Origin: Cymbomonas tetramitiformis
Lineage: Eukaryota > Chlorophyta > Pyramimonadophyceae > Pyramimonadales > Pyramimonadaceae
Reading direction: 5' to 3'
DNA: 64,000 nucleotides
Assembly: GCA_001247695.2 (NCBI GenBank)
Contig: LGRX02034727.1
Coordinates: forward strand, 1 to 64,000
Shown here one piece after another: positions 25,701 to 35,672 of the stretch. Position 1 is the stretch's first letter, and every line of letters starts with the position of its first letter. Made by a program: the position numbers and the translations under genes. Under the pieces are notes generated by a model. It worked only from the letters and a program-made list of their open reading frames with translations, was not told the origin of the DNA and did not search any database.

Positions 25701-28103
25701 CGGGGTGTCAGTGGCTGCGGTGCCTCAGCAAGGCCATCCCTCATACCCGCGCTACGCGCCGGCCTACCCAACGGGCGACGCCTCACACGCGGCGCAGTAT
25801 GCCGCCGGGGTTGGGGAGAGCTCGGAGCTGGGAGCTGCGGAGGTGTCCTCCAGCAACCACTCCTCGGACGACCTGTCTTGGCGGGCTCAACCCCCAACCG
25901 CTGGACCCACAGGGGGCAACGCGCCCCCCAGCCCCTACAGCATGTCGTTTGGAAGTCCGCCTCCAGGGGCTGGTGACCGCACTGCGGAGCCAGAGGACTG
26001 CAGCGTGGATACCAGCGCCAGCGAGGGCAGTGGGTGTGCCCCCGTTCCCACCGCAAATTTATTTTGGTGCGCACGGAGCTGGTGAGGCTCGGTGGCTTCC
26101 AAACTTGTCATACTTATTACTATTTCGGGGTTAGTTCACAGCGGGCGTTGACATTTCACTCAAAATCCAGATTGGGGGTAGGTAAATAACTTTTTATGTA
26201 GTTTGGGTGTACATGATTGAATACAACCCAGTGTTGGCGTAGACATTTCACTTTAATCCAGATTGGGCGTAGGTAAATAACTTGTGGTGCAATTTGGGCG
26301 TAAACAATAGAAAACAAATCCAGTCGGGCGTAGGCAATTCCGTTAAAACCAGATTGGCCGACGACATTCCGAACTGCAGCTGTGTACGTGCAATTTGTTT
26401 TTTTTCTTCAATTTATCTACGCCCAAGCTGCACAACAAGTCGTTTGCCTACCCCCAATCTGGATTAGAATGAATTGTCTACGCCCGCTGTCGAATGAGCT
26501 GAATTGCCTCCGCACGATGCGGCAGTAAAGTGCAATGTCTACGCCCACTCTAGACCTAATTGGACTATTTCGTATATATTCCTGATGTAGCGCATGGAAC
26601 GATTGCGGTTTGGGAGCTTGGGAGCTTGCCATGTTTACTATTCATGATTGATGTGCTGAGTCAGCGAATCACGGGGAGCCGGTGAGGTTTGGAGCACGCT
26701 CCATTATTTGCTGGAAATTGTCCAACGGGGGAGGAATGTGGGGAGATGGGTTGGCAGGCGGCACGTGGTGGAGAACTCCGCGGGGCAAGACGGCGCGCCA
26801 CAACCGTCAAGCAGCGCCTCCACCCCGCAGGGCCGCTCCAGATCGTCCGTGGCCTTTGCGGTAACCCAGCGGTCCCACCCGGTGCGCCTCTGCCGCGGAC
26901 TGCCGTGAGGGCCCCTTCCCCCTCTCCCGGTCCCCCAGAGCAACCAGCGGGCGCCACGTGTCCAGAGCAACCAGCGGGCGCCACGTGCGTGGCTCCAATC
27001 CCGTGCCTCGGATTGCTGTAGACGGGAGCTAGCGGATGCCTCGACACACACAGCCGCTTGCTGCACTCTGCCGGTCTTCGCCACCTTGCCACCTCTCAGT
27101 CTCCCCACGTCCCTAAGCGCCGCCTTCCGTCCCCGCCTTTGGGCAGTACCCTGACCCTGTGCATTGCGCCCTCTGGTGTCTTCCTGGCTCTGGATGGGAT
27201 GGGTGTCTTCCTGGCTCTGGATGGGATGGGTGTCTTTCTGACTCTGGATGAATGTGATGGCAGATACCTGAGGATGAGCCCCAGCAGCCCTCTACAAGGT
27301 GTGCGCAGCAGCCCTTGATCCGCCTGCAGACCTGTGAGGGAGCGCCTTGTGCTGTGCAGCGCATCTCCCATTGGTGGATGGGCGTGTGCGCGCCCGCAAT
27401 GAGCTCGCGTGCAAGGCTGTAACGCTTCCACGTGCAAGGCTGTAGGAGGTGCGCTTGTGAGGCTGCAGGGGGGTCGCATTCGGCCCTGCAGGGGATCTGC
27501 AAATCGAGCCTGCAGAGGGTACGCATGTTGAGCCCGCAGGGGGTACGCATATGGACCCCGCAGGGGGTATGAATGTGCCCGCAGGTGATGTGCATGTGGA
27601 CCCCGCAGGGGGTGCACATGTTGAGCCCACGCGTGACGCTTAAGACGCCTGTTGCTGTTGATCCAAGGGTCAGGGGACGGGAATGACATGATGCCACCTG
27701 ATCGCGGATCAATCACGCCCGCACACAGGTTGGGGAGCGCAATGAACTCAAGGGAGGTGGAGGATGCGGATGCGCCACGGCCCCCGAGCCAGCTCCCTGC
27801 TCGCAATTCCAATGGGGCGGTGCTGACCAGCGTGTCGAGCGTCACCACTCAGGCCTCGCCGTGGACGCCCTTCACCCCGGCGCAGCACCCAGACGACGGT
27901 GCGCCGCTCATGTGTGCAGCCCGCGTGCAGTCAGACGACGGTGCGCCGCTCATGTGTGCAGCCCCCGTGCAGGCACTGCTCCACGTCCGCGCATCTCGGC
28001 CGCCCACTCGCACATGCTGCTGCGGATGTTGCCCACTGCGTCGCTCGATGCCAATCATGTCGAGCCCCAAACGGGCCCTGACTGCGCCTCAAACATGCCT
28101 TGA
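16785..28103 (+). CDS. Multi-exon coiled-coil protein, function unknown
   Basis: Exons inferred: 16785-16903, 16991-17218, 17335-17555, 18476-18758, 19040-19158 (or to 19290), 21606-21677, 21866-22077, 22728-22890, 23821-23948, 24248-24363, 24681-24749, 24962-25062, 25644-26033, 27729-27898, 27973-28103 (TGA). All have AG acceptors and GT donors. Codon phase is continuous across every junction except 24749/24962, where a small exon is probably missing. The N-terminal part is Ser/Gly/Phe-rich with a Cys-rich patch (FCQPCAQG then CWIGFCDA). The middle is a heptad-type coiled coil: GDREKAV repeats, VEALNQLAAQLKTRD, NELANLRCQLAEMTGQ, ASRERDAAIKGGEEAQ, QLAAEEEEARVLGGKQ, AERQRLAAQLTQLKQ, EQRNRQLEE. 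The C-terminus is Pro/Ser/Tyr-rich. The 5' end is not found. No catalytic domain is seen. A centrosomal, flagellar or scaffold role would be a guess. Confidence 0.65.
17560..18440. other. Intron of coiled-coil gene, no other gene
   Basis: It lies between exons at 17555 and 18476. It contains a short repeat of GGCTTTAACTGTTACA (about 18030 and 18070, degenerate at 18115). Open frames on both strands look like shadows of GC-rich sequence. Confidence 0.5.
19957..21380. repeat. 32-bp minisatellite, about 44 copies
   Basis: The unit is GACTCGAGGAGCGCCGTCAG plus ATGAGCACGTGC, period 32 (for example 19991 and 20023). Outer blocks are near-perfect. Inner blocks at about 20170-20570 and 20790-21180 are full of one- to three-base indels. 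The period is not a multiple of three and frames hit TGA, so it is not coding. It sits in an intron of the coiled-coil gene. Confidence 0.95.
22471..22600. repeat. 26-bp minisatellite, 5 copies
   Basis: TCTGTTGGCGGAAGGTTAAG recurs at 22471, 22497, 22523, 22549 and 22575 (26-bp period), intronic. Confidence 0.9.
25145..25490. repeat. 23-bp minisatellite, about 15 copies
   Basis: GTCCAGGTGTCACTCCACGG with a TTA/TCA spacer, period 23 (25145, 25168 and onward). It is intronic, between coiled-coil exons ending 25062 and starting 25644. Confidence 0.95.
26138..26552. mobile_element. Foldback element of TTGGGCGTAGRCA repeats
   Basis: The left arm (26138-26370) has about eight TTGGGCGTAGGTA-type words, spaced about 30 bp. 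The right arm (26410-26552) carries the complement (TGTCTACGCCCAA). The arms align as inverted repeats, for example CAGCGGGCGTTGACATTTCA at 26138 against the complement of 26435-26488, joined through CCAGATTGGGGGTAGG. About 40 bp separates the arms. No ORF. It lies in the intron before exon 27729. A related direct array is at 57163-57372. Confidence 0.75.
27175..27260. repeat. 27-bp repeat, about 3 copies
   Basis: GTCTTCCTGGCTCTGGATGG recurs with GATGG spacers in the intron before the last coiled-coil exons. Confidence 0.8.
27440..27630. repeat. 30-bp degenerate repeat
   Basis: Units of about 30 bp around CCCGCAGGGGGTACGCATGT. Because the period is a multiple of three, a minus-strand open frame with a ten-residue repeat arises, but it has no other support. 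Confidence 0.75.
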
Positions 28104-28402
28104 GCAACTGCGCCTGTCATAGGACTTGGGTTCTATCCCTCTCATGACCTCCAGCCATGGTCTATGTCAGCGTGATGCCGAATGCCGAGATCATTGCGGT
28201 GGTGGGGTATCCTGCGTGGGTGCACATAGAGATGCGCAAGCGGTGGTGGCCAGCCCCTGAGGGCCGCCCGCCAGTTGCGAAATGGGGTGAAGTGCGCGAC
28301 CGGCCGGCGTCGGATTCTTCGCCACCTCGGGCGAGGGATGCTCCGCGGCGCGGCCCCCAGGCCCCACGCGGGGCGCAGGCGGAGTCCACTTCGGATGGCG
28401 CC

Positions 28403-28508
28403 ACCAGCATGGAGCTGCCCCCTAGATACCCTCCCCGCGGTGAGCCCCTCCATTAACCAGCATGGAGCTGCCCCCTAGATACCCTCCCCGCGGTGAGCCC
28501 CTCCATCA
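28403..28508. repeat. 53-bp tandem duplication
   Basis: ACCAGCATGGAGCTGCCCCC starts at 28403 and 28456. The two copies are nearly identical. A 99-codon open frame at 28157-28456 (MVYVSVMPNAEIIAVVGYPA) runs into it and is of unknown status. Confidence 0.8.
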
Positions 28509-28509
28509 A

Positions 28510-31080
28510 CTGAGGTCCTACCATTGCTTTGTCGAGTTCACATGCTTTTCATGCGCCGCCACGTGGCGGATGCCGGATCCCGTGAAGGCCCAATGACTGC
28601 CGGCACTGCCCTTGACTTGGTGCAACCTCTGAGCGGGGCTCCGATGGAGGGGGTACTGGGCCGGGTTGGCTCCCATCATTCGCTCCGCAGCGTTTCAGCA
28701 AAGTATTTACCACCTTCGGAATCTTTGCCCCCTCAATAATACACATCCCGTATGTGATGAAACTGCAACTCCGTTGTGTGATGGGTCGGGTGGCAGGTGT
28801 GAATGCGAGACCGAGAGACAGCGGATCCATCAGAGCCTCTAGCCCTGCTTTGCCCTCGGAACGCCCCAAGGCTGACGACCCCCCTCAAGACCTCACAGCG
28901 CTGTCAAACGACCATCTGTATCCTTTTGTGGCTTCCGCCAGCTCCCATTTATCACCAAGTGCAATCAGATGAGGATGCCCCCCTCCACATCCATATCATA
29001 AGGGTGCGGCCTGCTCCACATCCATATCACAAGGGCGCGGGGACTGCTTTCAATCGAGCGCCCTGCGCCACATTTTATTTTTGTGCTCCGAGCTCTTATC
29101 ACAGGTGCGTGTGTATTAGCATATGATGTCCGATGGCTAACAGAGCCTTCCGGGCGTCGTGGGATCAAAAGAGGCGCATGTTGTCACAAAGGACCCCGCA
29201 TGAAACTCCATGCTGCTTAGGATCACGTGCCACATTGGATGCCATGGCGTATCATGCATGGAAGTTCAAGCTCCTTCAGTGCTCACCCTGTTTGTGGTTA
29301 CAGTTATCACCTTGATCTGCAAATCATCCCTGCCTCTTGCCGCGTGCATCATTCTCAAGTGCACCTTGGAAAAGGAATGCATCGAGATCTCACCCCATGG
29401 AAATATGAATTGCAACGCCTTAACCAGCTTGCAGACAAGAGAGATACCGGATGCTGAAGATGGCATATTTCCATGCATGCTCAAAGCAACCAGGCGAGTA
29501 ACGCGTTGCATTGGGAGAAGGTTTTCCAAAAGTGACTGACCGCAAATGTAAATGTTTGACAGTCCAAATTATGCGTAGGCAGTCGCACATGGGATGATGG
29601 TACCAGTCTTGTGTTAGTGTCGCAAATACAGTGATGATGCTTGCATTTGTGCCCTTGAATGAATCTTGTTTGCATCATCACTATATGAACGGCATCAATT
29701 TGGCAAATTGTCATGAATACGAAAGCAGTAAATGGCAGCAATGCAGAGCACGTAGTATGCAACGGTCCACTTTTCGCATGATGCCAAGGGCGAAAGTAAA
29801 AAGGAATGTTGGTGTATTCTGATAAACAAATTAGAACTGTAGATTAAAAGGTGGATACTGTAAATATTGGCCCATCAACACACTCTATCCCCATACGTAC
29901 TGGGGGCACGTGGATGCGTCTATTGTGCCTGGAAGTATGACAAAGCTATGCATGCCATTTATATGTTATACTATTGTTTGTATGGAGTTTATGGATAAGT
30001 CTAATGTTTCGAAAGTTTGACCCCTGTAAATGGTCAGGACTTTGTCCGAGTAAATACGAAAAATAATAATAACTTGTTATGTGGCATGTCTAGTGATAAG
30101 TTATATTTGAGTCTTCAGAATCTACCTTTATATGATCTGAGGCCCATTGGCATTTAACACGCATTGAAGGCTTTACAGTTTATCAACAGTCCGTAGGTGC
30201 AATCTATAGGTCTTTTTTTCGGAATCGCGGCGCCTCACTACTTCACTCTCTGCGGAATGTTCTACCACTTCTCGCTCATCGAGCTATAATACATCATGTG
30301 TCCTCACTGAGACTGAGCTATCGCTTAGCTACATGGACAACGACTATTTCATTTTCACTGCAGGCCCATTTCATTTTGGAAGAGATGCCTGCTCAGCGAG
30401 ATATCGCCATATCTGGTTACAGCTTGAGAAGAGCTCTAATACGGTGGGGACCCTTGTACTGCTCAGAAGCGACTACCTCTTTCACTGCACCAGGGATCCC
30501 CACTGTGACAGGACCGTCGTCGGTCATCGACAGACAGTGGAAGATTCATGCACGCATCAAAATAAGCAGGCGCCAAGGCGCGCTCCCTGCGAAGATCGGA
30601 CACTGAAGGGAGAACTCGAACACAGAGTGTAGTGGGCATTCTACCCCACCTCTCCGTAAACTAGACTAGCCTGCGAGCTTGTCATTCTTCAAGAAGCAGT
30701 ACCCGCCAGACGAAGGATGCCCGATGGGGATTGCAGCTGCAGCGCTCATCGACAAACGGAATCTACCCGACCCGGAGGATTTTTTGTGCTCGCGCACACG
30801 GGCTGCATGGGGAATGTATGTCCATCGGAAGTACCGTTTTTAGGGAAAGAGAGCGTGCGCACGCTGACGTCGCGTATCCTATGCGTATACGTCTGGCCTG
30901 CTTAACGTACCTGATACCTTGGGTACGGGCTCGAAATTGCTCGCAGGGATTAGGCTCCCCTGGTTTCTCGCGGTTTAGGCTTTATTATTATCATTTAGGT
31001 ATCACTCGCACTGGCCTAATTATTGTGGGTCGTGGGGGGGTCGGTACCGCCCACCTCCCCAGACTCCGTCAGGCTTTCGG
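28510..31080. other. Intergenic stretch, no gene recognised
   Basis: Short open frames only, none with a domain. From about 29550 to 30230 it is AT-rich. I see no tRNA, rRNA or promoter signature I could defend. Confidence 0.4.
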
Positions 31081-31087
31081 GCGTGGG

Positions 31088-31224
31088 AAGATCGTACCCC
31101 CCTTTGCACATACACACAGAGAGAGAGAAAGATCCCCGGCGTGGGTACATGACGCAGCCGGTCTTTTGTGGCTACAGGGTGCCAAATGAGTCGGTCCAAG
31201 GATATCACACACACACACACAGAC
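31088..31224 (+). repeat. (CA)n-tailed repeat, copy F (3' end)
   Basis: It contains the family core GATCCCCGGCGTGGGTACAT, then GCAGCCGGTCTTTTGTGGCT and GGTCCAAGGATA followed by (CA)n. Other copies are at 34958, 48100, 48258, 48600, 54880 and, inverted, 54262. The LINE at 31225 inserted into its tail. Confidence 0.8.
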
Positions 31225-33348
31225 GATGTGCAGGCTGTTCGCCTACTGTTAGAAGAACTTGGTTTTTACGGTGAAGGAGACCACAGCAAAATCATCCTCA
31301 AATGGATTAGGGGTCACAATAATGACAAAGTCCATGACAGAGTGGACCGTACTGCTAAAAGAGCCTCATTCAGAGGGGGCTGTCTAGACATCTCCCGCTA
31401 CGACCCTGCCGAGGAACTACCCTTCTCGTTATTCTTTTTTGAGGTCCCTATCTTAGGCGATATCCGTAGTCACATTAGAAGAATTCAACGTCTCTCACAC
31501 TATCATAATTGGAGAACTCTACAGTCTCAAGGGAAGTACTTGAGAATGCTCAACGAGAATAACACCGCCCCCACTAAAGATATTTCCAAAATAACACCTA
31601 AAGCTTTCACCGCTTCTAGAAGCAGAGAACTCCTGGGTCTCCAAGCCTCTCCAGCACGTTTATTTAAACTGGGGAAAATCGGGATTGAAAACTGCCCTTA
31701 CTGCCAACAGAATACAAAACTCACCTTCGAACACATCCAACTTGAATGCTCAGGACATAATAATAGCTTGCATAGTCTTAGAACAACCCAAGATGGCGAA
31801 TTAAGGAAAATCATTGCTGAAGAAATCTCAGAAAAGCCCAAACTACTAAACCCTGGAAAAGGTACCACATACATCAAAACAGAGCCATCGAAACGTTTTC
31901 CACTTGCCGACCTTAGACAGGAAATGAAGGAGGAATTATACTTACACGCGCTCCCGGAAGCTAGCATGTACCGACCATCAAGTTCAAAAAAGAATACCAT
32001 TGCTGTGGCCGCTAAACCTGAAGTGGACCATGTCACGGGGACAATTAAATATCCCGAACTCCAATATGTCCAGAAGAAAGAGTTTTGGAAACTTTTGGCC
32101 TGGCACCGCCTTTCCAACAAAGCAGTTCCATGCTCACTTGCGGAGTACTCGAATAGGGCACACGATATTCACGAAGCACTCAATGCATGTAAGTTTGAAT
32201 CGGGGGATCCTAAAAACTGCTACGCAATCAGAAGAAGCCTATTAGATATTTTGGTGGATGACAGGAACCTTGACAAAAACGGCTGTGAACTTTTCTCCAA
32301 CCCACTAAATGCCCACCCTAGAATTCACTCGAGAAGATGCATACCCACCACAAGAATGAAGAAAGCTCTCAGGCCCTTCTGCCATCATGGGAAAATTGGC
32401 TTTGATGGTCTCGCTTGGGATGCCTACGTGGATCCGATAACAGGCATCGGCAGAATCGTTTATGGAAATCCCCCCTTTGATGGGAAAGAAAAGGGCAAAT
32501 CATCGGCGGTTATGACTACCTTGGAAATGGGACATAAAGCGGCCAACACCGTCCCCGGATTTTCAGGAACATGGATTCTTCCGCTGTCTCCCAAAAACCA
32601 AAAGAGATGGTTCGACAAAGGTTTTTAACTTGTTTTCAGATTCCCGCATAACACTATTCCATTTATCCCACATGGTTATTGGACGGGTGATGACCCCTAC
32701 GTTCTTCCAGGTGGCGGATGCTATAAGGATGACTTTTCGGATGTCGTTATCATAGCTATAGACAGTGCACCCAGTGATACTCAACCAGCCTTTGATTGGA
32801 GGCCTACACAGAAAAAGATTGCCAGATGGTTCCTCGATGTCCTTCCTAAGTCCAGAGTCACGGAGAAGAGGCTAGAATACACAGGAGTCAGCCCGGACAT
32901 TTGGAATGAAGTTATGAACGAAAGCGACAAAGTACTTCCTTCTTCGCTTTGTCCATGGCCCACTCAAGACCCTCCCTATCATCAGAGTGATGCTGAGCAT
33001 TATTATGGTGGTCACCATGACACGACAATCACCAACGCAAATTCAAAGCCCTTTATTAGCACCGTGAAATGGCCCAAAGTACTTACACTCATGGGATACC
33101 TCCCTCCTCTTTTTGCTACTGTCCTCAACACGATAGGTGTTCCCCGTGGCAAGATTAAACCTCTCCTCAAAAAACTTTCAAGAATCTGTAGGCAACACAC
33201 CAAAAATAGGCGAGACGTGTTTCTGTTAAACACCACTACCACCTTAAACACTGACCCGCATACAGTTGACATCTCGAGCAGTGAGACCATGACAGAAACA
33301 GAAGCTGTGCAACAATCAAACGACTTTCTTCAAACCCTTATGCAGTAA
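31225..33348 (+). pseudogene. LINE ORF: RNase H end, zinc knuckle, Dam-like domain
   Basis: Domains in order: the end of RNase H (WIRGHNNDKVHDRVDRTAKR, the His-containing C-terminal motif), a CCHC zinc knuckle (CPYC, then FEHIQLEC), about 250 residues of unassigned sequence, and a segment resembling the Dam-type methyltransferase-like domain known from DIRS retrotransposons. That segment has ELFSNPLNAHPRIHSRR, GFDGLAWDAY, VYGNPPFDG (NPPF, motif IV type), WILPLSP and RWF. A TAA at 32626-32628 interrupts it, but the same frame continues with PHNTIPFIPHGYW to a TAA at 33346-33348. It ends in a basic segment KPLLKKLSRICRQHTKNRRD that is repeated in the copy at 56.6 kb. Being 5'-truncated, it is not autonomous. 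Confidence 0.75.
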
Positions 33349-33730
33349 TTTTCAAAAGTCTTGCGATACAAGATGGTTCCCCGTCCCCTAGGGGAGGGGC
33401 CCTCCCCCCTCCCCCCCCCCACCACCCCCCCTCTCCCGCCCACCCGACCCCCTTCCTCAACGTCTCCAAATACCCCCTTAATTCTTCGACTTCCCTCCCC
33501 GCCGCTCAGATTCAGCCACCCCTCCACTCACCCGGCCATGGCTGCTTCTCCATCTTCTAGAGTTTTTTGCTAGCACCTAGCTTTTTCTCTAGATGTCACC
33601 CCGCTGAAAAGCGGGTTGAGCCCCTTTGTGGGCGCGCTGTAGCAGAGGGAGTAGCCCCTGGTGTTTTCACTAGCCTGCTTTGCAGGGATACTGCACTCTC
33701 AGGACTTTGTCCCCTTTGCTAGCGTAAATG

Positions 33731-33764
<34 letters not shown>
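31225..33764 (+). mobile_element. 5'-truncated non-LTR retrotransposon (LINE)
   Basis: About 2.54 kb containing the C-terminal part of a retrotransposon ORF, a C-rich 3' UTR, the terminal sequence GCTAGCGTAAATGTTTTATT and an (ATT)n tail. It is flanked by CACACAGAC at 31216-31224 and 33765-33773, a candidate 9-bp target duplication. The left copy lies in a (CA)n run, so that assignment is less certain. The reverse transcriptase and endonuclease are missing: truncation falls just before the RNase H C-terminus. Related 3' ends are at 15371-15440 and 56577-57160. Confidence 0.85.
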
Positions 33765-33766
<2 letters not shown>

Positions 33767-33914
33767 CACAGACAGACTTCGATATTTTCATTAGTTTGCA
33801 GTGCGGCGGGGTGTCGACCCCTTCCCTCACACCTCGAGATTGTGCTGTGGAAGAACCGATTCCCGCGGTCAAACACTCCATAAGTAGATATTCGTATATC
33901 GGCGGGAACAACAC

Positions 33915-34690
33915 TTATTCTGGGGTATCGGTACCGTGAATTGGTATCGTGTTACCGCTGATACGCCCACCAGCACGCGCAAGGGGAAATGAGTGCCCAC
34001 ACGCGGATGCCACCGCCATCTCCGCACGTGCAGAGATGGGAGGGCCCCAAGCGACGCGGGAGGGGATTCGTTTTCTGCTGGGCTTGTGAGCATTTTGAGG
34101 TGTGGAGGCCTTGGCTGGGTCAGTTTGATGGGTCAGCTTTGGAACGTCGCTATTGAGGCTCTGACGCCGCTCCTTGTCAGACAAGGCCATCCGCATCAAA
34201 TCGCCAACTTCTAAGTGGCGGCCGTCCCTGTGAACAACGAGTTGCCAAAGCCTCACATCCATGTTACGGTAACGAACACGAGCTCCCCTGAACACCCCCA
34301 TCAACAAGTGAAAATAACCATACGGCAAGAACAGAAGTAGACTAATGAGCGAAGCCCTTACAATAGGCAGCCGACCTATCAAAAATACCATAGGGACAAC
34401 CACGTCCCTCCGAGAATTTTCAGAGGGCGGTGTCCCCACAAAACCGAGGTGACAATTCCCCATATCCGCCAGGAACGCTTACATAAAGAAGTCCTCTCGT
34501 AAGTGTAAATTCATAAGGGGTCGGGAAGAAATAGTTGCAACCTCCAGACAAATCCATAGGATGCTCCGAAAGAGGCACCACCCAGCAGCAAGGTACGTCA
34601 GTGGCAAACCGGAAACGCCACCCACCCACATATATTTTAAGCTCGCAGCTACTCGCAAGGTGTCCAACGCAAGGGCTTCGTCGCCCGAGA
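33915..34690 (-). other. Unassigned stretch with minus-strand open frames
   Basis: Two overlapping minus-strand frames (33915-34463 and 34420-34710) are open for 182 and 96 codons. Peptides such as MRMALSDKERRQSLNSD look protein-like but match no family I know, and the two frames are out of register. Possibly a transposon remnant or an exon of an unrecognised gene. Confidence 0.25.
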
Positions 34691-34700
34691 GTTGGTTGAG

Positions 34701-34912
34701 AGTATGCCATATTCGGGACGTGTAGTCAAAGTATTAGCGGTACCAATGCATGGTTTAGAGTATGCCATATTCGGAACGTGTAGTCAAAGTATTAGCGGCA
34801 CCAATGCGTGGTTTAGAGTATGCCATATTCGGGACGTGTAGTCAAAGTATTACCGGTACCAATGCGTGGTTTAGAGTATGCCATATTCGGGACGTGTAGA
34901 GTATGCCATATA
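34701..34912. repeat. 58-bp tandem repeat, about 3.5 copies
   Basis: AGTATGCCATATTCGGGACG starts at 34701, 34759, 34817 and 34875 (58-bp period). Confidence 0.9.
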
Positions 34913-34957
34913 ATTAATTCATCCTATCATTCTCATCCCCTTTGGACAGCAGCGCCC

Positions 34958-35330
34958 TTTGGGACATGGGACGTGCAGTGGATGCACAGGCTTTCTTGAG
35001 ACCAGGCTTTGGGGCTGGGGGCAGGGAGGTGGTTCTGAGCGCAGGCTTGGTCAAGATTAGATGGCTCGAGCAGCTCGGGGTCAGTGAATCGGCTTCCGGG
35101 GCGCATAGCATTAGTGCGCAGGCAGTGCAATTGCATATACGCTTAAGTGACCCAGTGAGACTTAAGGGGTCCCGTTCTTCACCAGTGAAAATCCGGACAA
35201 GGGTCCCAAATACTGTGTGCTGAATCCTTTGATCCCTGGTGTGGGTACATCGTGCAGCCGGTCTGCTGCGACTACGTGGTGCCAAAGGAATCGGTCCAAG
35301 GATACGGCACACACATACATATGTTATATA
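34958..35330 (+). repeat. (CA)n-tailed repeat, copy A (long)
   Basis: It begins near CTTTCTTGAGACCAGGCTTT and includes GGTGGTTCTGAGCGCAGGCT, GATGGCTCGAGCAGCT, TGTGTGCTGAATCCTTTGAT and GCCAAAGGAATCGGTCCAAG, then a CACACA tail. This is the longest copy and defines the family layout: about 370 bp, no ORF, SINE-like. Confidence 0.8.
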
Positions 35331-35672
35331 TATGTATAGCAACATCATATATACTTGTCTATTCTAGTAGGCGCAAAAATGAGTTGTATGTTTAGGATAC
35401 CATTGCTGTAACTGCACGGGGACGGCTAAACACCGCGCACCATGCATATGCTTTGGGGCTAGCTCGAGTTCACGAGCACCCTGCGGTACAATCACTCCAG
35501 GAAACTATACATCTGGTGTGATGTCTCGCTGATGAACTACACACAATGACACAATGCACACTGTAGTCGAATGTCTTATCATAGAGGCGCAACTGCCACT
35601 GAGCCCCCCCACCAAGGCAGCGCGCGCAGCCAGCAGGGAACATCATTGCACCGCCACGCCTAGACTTGCGGG

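Noticed and set aside
27096..27848. 250-codon minus-strand ORF with a ten-residue repeat
   Set aside because: The repeat comes from a 30-bp minisatellite whose period keeps one frame open. The frame overlaps a supported plus-strand exon at 27729.
31200..33800. LINE as an intact autonomous element
   Set aside because: Reverse transcriptase and endonuclease are absent and the ORF has an internal stop.
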